Below, one piece after another: positions 24,700 through 32,253 of a stretch of 42,662 nucleotides of DNA. This DNA is from SAR202 cluster bacterium. GTDB lineage: Bacteria; Chloroflexota; Dehalococcoidia; Lucifugimonadales; Lucifugimonadaceae. How positions within the stretch are numbered: the stretch's first letter is position 1; every line of letters begins with the position of its first letter. Made by a program: the position numbers and the translations under genes. The notes under the pieces were generated by a model, which saw only the letters and a program-made list of their open reading frames with translations, ran no database searches and had not been told where the DNA came from. The stretch lies in assembly GCA_016872495.1 (NCBI GenBank), contig VGZT01000017.1, positions 1-42,662 of the forward strand. Direction: 5' to 3'.

Positions 24700-25335
24700 A
24701 TGATAACTCGGCCCGAAAGCATCATCCCCATGGTTATCGAGTCGGGCGCCCGCGGCGAGCGCGCGTTCGACATCTATTCGCTGCTTCTCAAGGAGCGCAT
24801 CGTCTTCCTGGGTACGCCGATCAACGACCAGGTCTCGAACCTGATCGTCGCCCAGCTCCTGTACCTGGCGCGCGAGGATCCCGAGAAAGACATCAGCCTC
24901 TACATCAACTCGCCGGGCGGAGTCATCAGTTCAGGCCTGGCGATCTACGACACCATGCAGCACATCCCCTCGGACGTCTCGACCATCTGCGTCGGCATGG
25001 CGGCCAGCATGGCGACGGTGCTGTTGACAGCAGGCACACGCGGCAAGCGCTACGCGCTGCCGAACTCGACGATCCACATGCACCAGCCGCTCGGCGGGGC
25101 GCAGGGGCAGGCATCGGACATCGAGATTGCGGCGCGCGAGCTTCTCCGCATGCAGGACAAGATTCGGCAGATGCTGGCGGACCACACCGGTCAGCCGTAC
25201 GAGCGCATCGCCCGTGACACTGACCGCGACTACTACCTGAATGCAGAGCAGGCGGTCGAGTACGGATTGGTGGACGAGGTTCTGACGCCGCCGGCGAAGG
25301 GCGAGCAGAAGCAAGGTGCAAAGGCCGCCGACTAG
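24700..25335 (+). CDS. clpP: ATP-dependent Clp protease proteolytic subunit
   Basis: A 211-residue serine protease that forms the tetradecameric chamber served by ClpX. The catalytic triad is Ser103 in GMAASMAT, His128 in HMHQPLGG and Asp177 in [11 protein letters not shown]. The N-terminal [14 protein letters not shown] is slightly longer than the mature form and may be processed. The ATG lies 4 nt after the tig stop, with AAGGA in the overlap region. The C-terminal tail [12 protein letters not shown] is short and charged. It is a normal-length, apparently intact enzyme. Confidence 0.98.
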   Translation: MITRPESIIPMVIESGARGERAFDIYSLLLKERIVFLGTPINDQVSNLIVAQLLYLAREDPEKDISLYINSPGGVISSGLAIYDTMQHIPSDVSTICVGMAASMATVLLTAGTRGKRYALPNSTIHMHQPLGGAQGQASDIEIAARELLRMQDKIRQMLADHTGQPYERIARDTDRDYYLNAEQAVEYGLVDEVLTPPAKGEQKQGAKAAD

Positions 25336-25367
25336 TACGGCGCATCCAGTAGCTGTCAGGAGCAGGC

Positions 25368-26687
25368 ATGGCGACCAGCAGCAAACGGACGAGCGGGACG
25401 ACAACCTCGGGCAACGGCGGGGGCGACGGTTATGCGTGCTCCTTCTGTGGCAAGCCTCAGAAGTCCGTCAGGCGCCTCATTGCCGGGTCCGGCAGGGGCG
25501 CATTCATCTGCGACGAGTGCGTGGTCAAGTGCCACCAGATCGTCACCGAGGAGCGGACCCAGATCCCGGCCGCCGAAGGCCACCCGAGGACGCCCAGGGA
25601 TCTCTTTCAGCATCTCAGCAACTACATCATCGGCCAGGAGCACGCCAAGCGCGTCGTAAGCGTTGGCGTGTACAACCATTACAAGCGCATCTGGCGCCCG
25701 GCTAGCGACGCGGATGTCGAGCTATCCAAGACGAACATCCTGCTGCTTGGCCCGACCGGCTGCGGCAAGACCTACATCGCCCAGACGCTGGCGCGCATCC
25801 TCGACGTGCCATTCGCCATATCGGATGCGACGTCACTGACCGAGGCCGGCTACGTCGGCGAAGACGTCGAGAATATCCTCCTCCGCCTGATCCAGGCGGC
25901 CGACTTCGACATCCAGCGCGCCGAGCAGGGCATCGTTTATATCGACGAGATCGACAAGATCGCCCGTAAGTCCGCGAACCCGTCGATTACGCGGGACGTG
26001 TCCGGCGAAGGCGTGCAGCAGGGGCTGCTCAAGATCCTGGAAGGAACGGTCGCAAACGTACCGCCACAGGGGGGCAGGAAACACCCGCACCAGGAGTTCA
26101 TTCAGCTCAACACGAACAACATCCTGTTCATCCTCGGCGGGGCCTTCGAGGGTCTCGACAAGATGATCGAGAGCCGGGTCAGCAAGGGCAGGTCGGCGAT
26201 CGGGTTCAACCCCGCCAGGGGCCGCATGACCGAGGAAGAGATCAGGAAGTCGATCTTCACCGAAGTGATCCCGGCGGACTTGCTGCAATTCGGATTCATA
26301 CCCGAGTTCATCGGTCGGCTGCCGATCATCGTCGGACTGACGGACCTGGATCGCCAGGAGTTGGTGCGGGTCCTCACCGAGCCTCAGAACGCCCTCTTGC
26401 GGCAGTACCAGGCGCTGTTCAAGCTCGACGGGGTGGAGTTGGAGTTCACCGACGCAGCGCTCAACGCAACCGCGGAAGAGGCGAAGAAGCGTGGCACCGG
26501 CGCGCGCGGCCTGCGTTCGATCGTGGAGAAGTCTCTCCTGGACGTCATGTACGAACTGCCGACGCTGACCAACGTGCGCAGGTGCGTCATCGACGCCGCC
26601 TCGATCACGGCAGGTGAGCCGCCGTCCCTCTACGACGAGGACGGCGACCAGGTGGACTTCGCCCCACCGGCCAAGACGGCCGCCTGA
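25368..26687 (+). CDS. clpX: ClpX, ATP-dependent unfoldase subunit
   Basis: A 439-residue AAA+ unfoldase. The N-terminal zinc-binding domain uses Cys24, Cys27, Cys48 and Cys51. Walker A is GPTGCGKT (residues 128-135). The pore loop GYVGEDVEN and Walker [12 protein letters not shown] follow, and the ClpP-docking IGF loop is in [10 protein letters not shown] (about residues 275-282). The sensor and C-terminal small domain ([10 protein letters not shown]) are intact. The first 20 residues are a Ser/Thr/Gly-rich linker. The gene starts 32 nt after clpP and ends only 6 nt before the convergent purN-like gene. Confidence 0.98.
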   Translation: MATSSKRTSGTTTSGNGGGDGYACSFCGKPQKSVRRLIAGSGRGAFICDECVVKCHQIVTEERTQIPAAEGHPRTPRDLFQHLSNYIIGQEHAKRVVSVGVYNHYKRIWRPASDADVELSKTNILLLGPTGCGKTYIAQTLARILDVPFAISDATSLTEAGYVGEDVENILLRLIQAADFDIQRAEQGIVYIDEIDKIARKSANPSITRDVSGEGVQQGLLKILEGTVANVPPQGGRKHPHQEFIQLNTNNILFILGGAFEGLDKMIESRVSKGRSAIGFNPARGRMTEEEIRKSIFTEVIPADLLQFGFIPEFIGRLPIIVGLTDLDRQELVRVLTEPQNALLRQYQALFKLDGVELEFTDAALNATAEEAKKRGTGARGLRSIVEKSLLDVMYELPTLTNVRRCVIDAASITAGEPPSLYDEDGDQVDFAPPAKTAA

Positions 26688-26693
26688 GGCCGG

Positions 26694-27503
26694 CTACTTT
26701 CCGATCGCTGCCTCCACGGAGCGCGTGAGGTCGGTCGGATTCGCCGGCGGGTGGGTCAGCAGCAGGCGCCGTCCCGCAAGCTCGACCAGGGTCGATACCA
26801 GCAAGGGGCGCTCACGCAGCAGCCCGGCCCGGCGGATGGCGGCGAAGAGCGGCTGCGATTCGCCCAACGACTTCAATTCGTCGAGCGGCGTCGATGAGGA
26901 CTGACTCCAGAGCCCATCGAAATCCGGGCCGCGAATTGGAAAGCGGCAGAAGCTGAGGACCGGCCCGGCGTCGACCTCCTCGGTGACGACATTGACCATC
27001 GCCCCGGAAGCAGCAGCCCGCTTTTCAATGAGCTCCCAGATCACCTGTTGCCATGTCCCGATGGGGCCATCGGGCAGGGCCGGGTGCAGGTTGATCATGC
27101 GGTAAAGCTTGCACAGCTCCGGTGCGATGAGCATGTAACCGGCAGCTACCGACGCATCGGCGCGGTAGCCGTTCAGCAGTTCGAGCGCGGCCAGGTCGAA
27201 AGGCCGGCGAAGCTCGGACCAGGGACGCCGGCCGTGACCCTCGCGGAACTTCCTCGAAGAGAAGGTGATCAGCGGGATTCGGCGCGCCCGCACGCGGGCG
27301 ATGAAGGCGTCGCTGCCCTCGGCCTCACCCTGCTCGCGGTTGCAGAAGACGAACTCGATGGTCGCACGGAGCAGGCCGGAATCGATCGCTTCAAGGGCGG
27401 CGTTGAGCAGGCCCATCGAGCCTTCGCCGCGTCCGGTCGAAAACCAGCCGAGCTTCAGGGCAGGATTCAGGCTCCGTGCCGCGGGCGTCATCTTTTGCGG
27501 CAC
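26694..27503 (-). CDS. PurN-like formyltransferase
   Basis: A 269-residue protein of the formyltransferase fold. The catalytic Asn and His are in NLHPALPDGP, and the Asp in VDAGPVL, the three residues used by phosphoribosylglycinamide formyltransferase with 10-formyl-tetrahydrofolate. It differs from standard PurN: the substrate loop is STGRGEGS rather than GxGSN, a GPIGTWQQVIW stretch follows the active site, and the C-terminus is about 60 residues longer. It could be the purine-synthesis enzyme or a related formyltransferase. The start is GTG at 27503; ATG at 27491 is also possible. It is the last gene of the minus-strand operon, 25 nt after xseB. Confidence 0.78.
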   Translation of the reverse strand: MPQKMTPAARSLNPALKLGWFSTGRGEGSMGLLNAALEAIDSGLLRATIEFVFCNREQGEAEGSDAFIARVRARRIPLITFSSRKFREGHGRRPWSELRRPFDLAALELLNGYRADASVAAGYMLIAPELCKLYRMINLHPALPDGPIGTWQQVIWELIEKRAAASGAMVNVVTEEVDAGPVLSFCRFPIRGPDFDGLWSQSSSTPLDELKSLGESQPLFAAIRRAGLLRERPLLVSTLVELAGRRLLLTHPPANPTDLTRSVEAAIGK

Positions 27504-27528
27504 ACGAGATTTGGTGAGGCCGGCGACA

Positions 27529-27840
27529 TTAAGGAGTCGTGTCTTGCCGGCCGTTCCCGGCTTCGTCTTCCTGCAGGAATTTCATCTGCTCGGCGAAGGC
27601 CGATTGAAGGCGCGTGACCTTCAGCTCGGCCGTCGAAAGCAGCTCATGGCAGCGCTTCGACAGCGCCATGCCCTGCTCGAAAAGACGCATCGACTCGTCG
27701 AGGCTCAGCTTGCCAGACTCAAGCTGGCGGACGGTCTCTTCCAGACGCGCGAACGCCTGCTCAAAGGTAGCCGTCTGTGTGTCGCCAGCGCTGGCTCGTG
27801 GGGTCTCTCTTGCGTCTGCCATCTTTCGCGTGCCGGTCAT
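27529..27840 (-). CDS. xseB: Exodeoxyribonuclease VII small subunit
   Basis: A 103-residue helical protein. The core TFEQAFARLEETVRQLESGKLSLDESMRLFEQGMALSKRCHELL (split here by its own helices, residues about 25-68) is the standard XseB two-helix hairpin. Several copies coat one XseA subunit in the exonuclease. The first 24 residues (MTGTRKMADARETPRASAGD) are extra and probably disordered; a second ATG at 27822 would remove six of them. It begins 19 nt after xseA on the same transcript. Confidence 0.92.
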   Translation of the reverse strand: MTGTRKMADARETPRASAGDTQTATFEQAFARLEETVRQLESGKLSLDESMRLFEQGMALSKRCHELLSTAELKVTRLQSAFAEQMKFLQEDEAGNGRQDTTP

Positions 27841-27859
27841 TGTAGACGCCCGCCCATCG

Positions 27860-29074
27860 TCAGCTTCGAGACCGGCGTCGCACTGCTTCGGCCCGGGCGT
27901 CGATCGAACCGTCTGACATGGTTATCTCGAGCACGTCTCCCGCTGCCACCGCGCCTGCGGACGTGACGACCGGCCCCGATGGACCCTTGCGCACCAGGGC
28001 GTATCCCCGCTCCAGCACGCGAGTGGGGGCAAGGGAGAGCATCTGGGCGTCCAGCCCTCGCAGTTGTGTCCGCTTGAGCTCGAATGTGCGGCTGAGCGAA
28101 CTGGAAGCGGCCCTGAGCAGCTCGTTGATCCGTGCGTGCGCGTCGGATGTCGAAGGCATGCGGGCGTGCAGGCGGTCGGTAGCCAGCGTCAGTCCGAGCC
28201 GCGCGTCGCGCACCCGGCGGGCCAGCGACTCGCTCAGGCGCCGCGTGTATTCGCGGGTGTCGGCGGCCAGTTCAGCCATGTCCGGAACCACCATCTCGGC
28301 GGCAGCTGACGGGGTGGGCGCACGCAGGTCGGCAACCAGGTCGGCGATCGTGACATCGGTCTCGTGGCCGACACCGCAAACCACGGGAACGCGGCTCGAG
28401 AAGATCGCGCGGGCGACCACCTCTTCATTGAACGCCCAGAGGTCCTCCAGGGAGCCACCACCCCGGGCGAGGATCACTACATCGACATCGTTGAGCAAAT
28501 TCGCCTGTGCCAGCGCCGCCGCCACTCCAGGCGCCGCGGCCCGGCCCTGGACCGGGGTCGGGACGAGGACCACCTCGACCATCGGAAAGCGACGGCCGAT
28601 GACGTTCAGGATGTCCTGGATGACGGCGCCGGTCGGCGACGTGACTACCGCAACCCGGGCGGGAAACGCCGGCAGGCCGCGCTTCCTAGACGGATCGAAC
28701 AGGCCCTCGGCCTCGAGCTTCTTCTTCAGCTCCTCGAACGCGGCCTGCAGCGCGCCCAGCCCGGCGGGCCTCACCAGGTCGACGTACAGCTGCACATCGC
28801 CTCGGACCTGGTAGTAGGAGACCCTGCCGTGGGCGTTGACCTGGTCGCCGTCCTTCAGGTGCTCGGAGCCTTCGCCCCCCCGGAACATGACGGCCTGGAT
28901 CGAACTGGCTGAGTCCCGCAGTGAGAAATACGTGTGGCCGGAACTGTAGCGCCGGGCGTTTGCAACCTCGCCCGACACCCAGAGGTCCTGCAACGCCGGG
29001 TTGGCGTCGAGGAATTCCTTGATGTACCCCGCGACCTGCGATACCGAATAGATGGCCGACGAGGAGTCTTCCAC
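27860..29074 (-). CDS. xseA: Exodeoxyribonuclease VII large subunit
   Basis: A 404-residue nuclease subunit degrading single-stranded DNA. The N-terminal OB fold (about residues 8-105) is followed by the catalytic domain. Its motifs are VVTSPTGAVIQDI, ILARGGGSLEDLWAFN, GVGHETDVTIAD and RAPTPSAAAE. The C-terminal coiled-coil (about 265-345) carries XseB. The start is GTG at 29074, 8 nt after the efp stop. The protein is somewhat shorter than the E. coli one because of a reduced coiled-coil, which is common. Confidence 0.96.
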   Translation of the reverse strand: MEDSSSAIYSVSQVAGYIKEFLDANPALQDLWVSGEVANARRYSSGHTYFSLRDSASSIQAVMFRGGEGSEHLKDGDQVNAHGRVSYYQVRGDVQLYVDLVRPAGLGALQAAFEELKKKLEAEGLFDPSRKRGLPAFPARVAVVTSPTGAVIQDILNVIGRRFPMVEVVLVPTPVQGRAAAPGVAAALAQANLLNDVDVVILARGGGSLEDLWAFNEEVVARAIFSSRVPVVCGVGHETDVTIADLVADLRAPTPSAAAEMVVPDMAELAADTREYTRRLSESLARRVRDARLGLTLATDRLHARMPSTSDAHARINELLRAASSSLSRTFELKRTQLRGLDAQMLSLAPTRVLERGYALVRKGPSGPVVTSAGAVAAGDVLEITMSDGSIDARAEAVRRRSRS

Positions 29075-29082
29075 CAGCCTGG

Positions 29083-29646
29083 TTACTTGGCCCGTTCTAT
29101 GTATCTACCGTCGCGGGTGTCGATCTTGAGCGTGTCGCCCTCGTTGATGAAGAGGGGGACGTTCAGCTCCAGTCCGGTGTTGGTCGTGATCTTCTTTAGC
29201 GCGCCAGTCGCAGTATCACCCTTGACGGCCGGCTCAGCCCGCTCGACCTTGAGGATCACGAAGACCGGCAGCTCGACCGAGATGGGCACGCCCTGGTAGA
29301 TCACTACGTCGATCTTCTCGCCTTCCACGATGTACTTGGTCGCGTCGCCGAGCACCTCTGCGGACACCGGGAACTGCTCGTACGTTTCCACGTCCATGAA
29401 CGTGTAGGCGTCACCATCGAAAAACAGGTATTGCGACGTGCGGGTCTCGATCGGGGCGGGCGTCAGCCGGTGCGTGCCGGGCATCTTCTTTTCGTAGACG
29501 TTGCCTGACTTCACATGGCGAAGCTTGAGGGTCAGCGTCGGCGGCGCCTTGGGCGCCTTCCGGTGCTGGTAGTCCAGCACGGTGTACACCTCCCCTTCGT
29601 AGAGGAGGGCCATGTTCTTGCGTAGCTCACTGAAACCTATTGTCAC
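29083..29646 (-). CDS. efp: Elongation factor P
   Basis: A 187-residue, three-domain tRNA mimic that rescues ribosomes stalled at polyproline. The KOW-like N-domain (MTIGFSELRKNMALLYEGEV) and two OB domains (ending TLKIDTRDGRYIERAK) are complete. The tip loop that reaches the peptidyl-transferase centre reads HRKAPKAPPTL, so Lys33 takes the place of the modified Lys34 of E. coli. The flanking residues differ from the usual KPGKGxA, with Ala/Pro in place of Gly. No epmA/epmB or other modifier is in the window. Start GTG at 29646 with GGAG about 11 nt upstream. Confidence 0.95.
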   Translation of the reverse strand: MTIGFSELRKNMALLYEGEVYTVLDYQHRKAPKAPPTLTLKLRHVKSGNVYEKKMPGTHRLTPAPIETRTSQYLFFDGDAYTFMDVETYEQFPVSAEVLGDATKYIVEGEKIDVVIYQGVPISVELPVFVILKVERAEPAVKGDTATGALKKITTNTGLELNVPLFINEGDTLKIDTRDGRYIERAK

Positions 29647-29695
29647 AGCTTAGAGGTGCTCCATGCAGGGTCGACATTGGTCCTGGGACAGCCAG

Positions 29696-30793
29696 TCACG
29701 GGGAGTGCTTGCGGGCGTGGCTGAGGACGCGCGCCTTGCCGCGCTCCAGCACAACCACGTCCTCTATTCTCACGCCTCCCCAGCCGGGGAGATAGATCCC
29801 TGGCTCGATAGTGAATACCATGCCGTCCAACAACAGGCCCTTGCTGTTGGGCCCGACGCCCGGGCTTTCGTGTATTTCGAGACCGACGCCGTGGCCCAGG
29901 GAGTGCCCGAAGGCGTCGCCGTGCCCGGCCTCCTCGATCACGCTCCGCGCCAGCTTGTCGCAGTCGGCGCCTGACATCTTTGCCACCACCGCCTCGATTG
30001 CGGTCAGCTGGGCGGCCAGGACCGTGTCATATACACGCTTGAACTGAGCGTCGGGGTTGCCCACCACGATCGTGCGAGTGAGGTCGCTGCAGTAGCCCTG
30101 GTAACGGGCGCCCATGTCGATGACGACCGGCTGACCGGCACGTATGACGGTGTCATCGGCCCGATGATGCGGCAGGGCGCTGTTCGGCCCGGCCCCAACG
30201 ATCGTGTCGAAGGAGATCGATTCGGCGCCGCGCTCCCGTATCGCCATCTCGATTTTCCAGGCGACCTCTGCTTCGGTCATGCCCGCGACAATCTGGGCCG
30301 ACACCTCGTCAAAGGCCTCGTCGCCGATGTCGATCGCCCGCTGAAGCAGCGCCATTTCGCTCGCGTCCTTGATCGCCCGCAGTTCAAGGGTGAGGCCCGA
30401 AGTAGGCACGAGCGAGAGCTTGCCAGCCCCGGGGGCCTCCTTGAGTGCATCACGAATCCGGCCGTGCTGCGTCACGGTGATGTGGTCGGCCTCGAAGCCG
30501 AGTTTCGAGATGCCCAGCTCGCCGGCTAGCCTTGGCAGCCAGTCAAGACCGGCCTTGATGCGTTCCACCCGGAAGTCGGGCGCCTGCCTGCCGGCCTGCT
30601 CGACGTAACGAGAATCAGTCGCAAGGACGGCGCCGCCGTTCGAGATGACCAGGTACCCGGCGGTGCCGACGAAGCCCGATAGGTACCGGCGGTTGGACGC
30701 CTCCGAGATGAGGATGCCGTCGATTTCTCGTGCCGCGAACCCGGCGCGTAGTCGGGACAGCCGGGCGGCCGTCGCAGTCTGGGCGGGCTTCAT
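29696..30793 (-). CDS. M24-family Xaa-Pro aminopeptidase
   Basis: A 365-residue cytosolic metallopeptidase of the M24B group (PepQ/PepP-like). The N-terminal creatinase-like domain spans about residues 10-135, and the pita-bread catalytic domain follows. The five metal ligands can be seen: the Asp in VIDMGA, the Asp in SDLTRT, the His in LGHGVG, the Glu in TIEPGIY and the Glu in IEDVV. Gene order aroQ-M24 peptidase-efp is a frequent bacterial arrangement. The ATG overlaps the aroQ stop by 4 nt. It cleaves the bond before proline, so it sits naturally beside EF-P in proline-related translation and turnover, but that functional pairing is inference. Confidence 0.95.
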   Translation of the reverse strand: MKPAQTATAARLSRLRAGFAAREIDGILISEASNRRYLSGFVGTAGYLVISNGGAVLATDSRYVEQAGRQAPDFRVERIKAGLDWLPRLAGELGISKLGFEADHITVTQHGRIRDALKEAPGAGKLSLVPTSGLTLELRAIKDASEMALLQRAIDIGDEAFDEVSAQIVAGMTEAEVAWKIEMAIRERGAESISFDTIVGAGPNSALPHHRADDTVIRAGQPVVIDMGARYQGYCSDLTRTIVVGNPDAQFKRVYDTVLAAQLTAIEAVVAKMSGADCDKLARSVIEEAGHGDAFGHSLGHGVGLEIHESPGVGPNSKGLLLDGMVFTIEPGIYLPGWGGVRIEDVVVLERGKARVLSHARKHSP

Positions 30794-31236
30794 TTCGCCT
30801 TGCCGCCGCTCTCCGCCACGAGGTATTCCAGGGCGTAGATGTAACCGCGCCAGCCGAGACCCGCGATCTGGCCCTTCGCAAAGGGCGCGATAACCGAATG
30901 TCGCCGGAACTCTTCCCGCCCATGGATGTTCGAAAGATGTACTTCGACCACAGGAAGTCGAGTGTCAAGCAGGGCGTCAAGGATCGAGTAGCCGACCTGC
31001 GTCAGTGCGCCGCCGTTGATGATTACGCCCGCAGCCCCGCCCGACTTCTCCTGGATGAAGTCGACGATCGCGCCTTCGTGGTTCGACTGGAAACAGATCA
31101 CCGAGGCGTTGAGCTCCCGGGCGCGCGCGGACACCGCACTCTCCAGTTCTGGGAGCGTTATTGACCCGTAAAGCCCGGCATCGCGTTTGCCGAGACGATT
31201 CAGGTTGGGACCGTTGATGACAAGGTAGGTTGGCAC
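30790..31236 (-). CDS. aroQ: Type II 3-dehydroquinate dehydratase
   Basis: A 148-residue enzyme of the shikimate pathway, active as a dodecamer. Conserved features include INGPNLNRLGKR (residues 7-18), Tyr23 in GLYG (proton abstraction), Asn74, His100 in EVHLSN and the Arg107 and Arg111 region (REEFRRHS). The usual NxGxxTHTS loop is NGGALTQVG here, so Gln80 stands where the conserved His is expected, and the following Thr-Ser is Val-Gly. The start is GTG at 31236; the open frame upstream only shadows the recombinase. It ends with a 4-nt overlap with the peptidase. Confidence 0.92.
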   Translation of the reverse strand: MPTYLVINGPNLNRLGKRDAGLYGSITLPELESAVSARARELNASVICFQSNHEGAIVDFIQEKSGGAAGVIINGGALTQVGYSILDALLDTRLPVVEVHLSNIHGREEFRRHSVIAPFAKGQIAGLGWRGYIYALEYLVAESGGKAK

Positions 31237-31247
31237 GACTATCCAGC

Positions 31248-32228
31248 TTACACCGCGGCGTCGCGCTCGGAGGCATCGGAGCCGGCATCGTTCGCCCGGG
31301 GATGGGCGTTCAAGTACGCCTTGCGCGCTTGTTCGGCCGAGACATGAGTATAGATCTGGGTCGTTGCCGGGTTGGCATGACCGAGCAGCTCCTGGACCAC
31401 CCGCAGGTCGGCCCCACCGTCGAGCATGTGCGTGGCAAAGCTGTGCCGGAGCACATGGGTATGGAACGCCGGATCGAGCCCGGCCCTCGCCGCATAGGTC
31501 TTGACCATGCACTGGATGGATCTGACCGACAAGCGGCCCCCGTAGCGGTTCAGCAGCAGCGCGGCACCGGTCCGCCGGGACGCCCACTTCGTCCGCACGG
31601 CCTCCAGGTAGGTCCGAAGTGCATTGGCGGCCGGGACGCCCAGTACGCACATGCGCTGCTTCGATCCCTTGCCAAGCACGCGTATGTGCCGCGCGGCCAG
31701 ATCGACGTCGGGGACATCGAGCGAAGCAGCCTCGCTTACGCGCAGGCCGGCCGAGTAGATCAGCTCGAGGATAGCGCGATCACGCTTGCCGACGTCGGTC
31801 GACAGGTCTGGCCGGTTCAGAAGCTCTGCGATACCCGAGGTTGAGGCGACGACGGGCAGACGCTTCTCGGTGCGCGGCGCGCCCACCATGTCGGTCTGTT
31901 CCCTGGTGACCACGCCCCGGTCTCGAAGGAAGCGGAAAAAAGATCTCAGCGCGGTGAGCTTCCGCGTCACCGATGCCTTCACGTATCCGACCTCGATGAG
32001 CCAGGCGAGGTATCCCCGCAGGAACCAGCGATCAAGGTTGTCCAGGCTGCGGGCGTTCTTCAGTCGAAGATAGTCACCGAACGGGGCGAGATCGGTCAGG
32101 TAGTTGCGGACCGTAAGCGGCGCGAGCTGACGGGCCCCTCGGATGTGTGCCTCGTACTCGGCAAGACGCAGGTCCCACTGGAGGTCGACCAGCGGGTCGC
32201 GACGGGCGGGACGTCCGGCGACGCTCAT
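31248..32228 (-). CDS. Tyrosine recombinase (XerC/XerD-like)
   Basis: A 326-residue site-specific recombinase. The N-terminal SAM-like core-binding domain spans about residues 18-115 (YEAHIRGARQLAPLTVRNYLTDL). The catalytic residues are complete: Arg163 (GLRVSEA), Lys in GKGSKQR, His258 and Arg261 (HVLRH), His284 (LLGHAN) and Tyr293 (TQIYTH). Chromosome dimer resolution is the likely role. The start is ATG at 32228 because GGAG lies 8 nt before it; a GTG at 32234 is too close to that site. It lies between topA and aroQ in a housekeeping operon, not next to cargo genes, so it is unlikely to be an integrase of a mobile element. Confidence 0.93.
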   Translation of the reverse strand: MSVAGRPARRDPLVDLQWDLRLAEYEAHIRGARQLAPLTVRNYLTDLAPFGDYLRLKNARSLDNLDRWFLRGYLAWLIEVGYVKASVTRKLTALRSFFRFLRDRGVVTREQTDMVGAPRTEKRLPVVASTSGIAELLNRPDLSTDVGKRDRAILELIYSAGLRVSEAASLDVPDVDLAARHIRVLGKGSKQRMCVLGVPAANALRTYLEAVRTKWASRRTGAALLLNRYGGRLSVRSIQCMVKTYAARAGLDPAFHTHVLRHSFATHMLDGGADLRVVQELLGHANPATTQIYTHVSAEQARKAYLNAHPRANDAGSDASERDAAV

Positions 32229-32253
32229 CGGCACGGCTCCGCAAGACGCCTGG

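Noticed and set aside
30790-31650. AroQ with a 138-residue N-terminal extension
   Set aside because: The extra part is a frame shadow of the recombinase; the real protein begins at the GTG at 31236.
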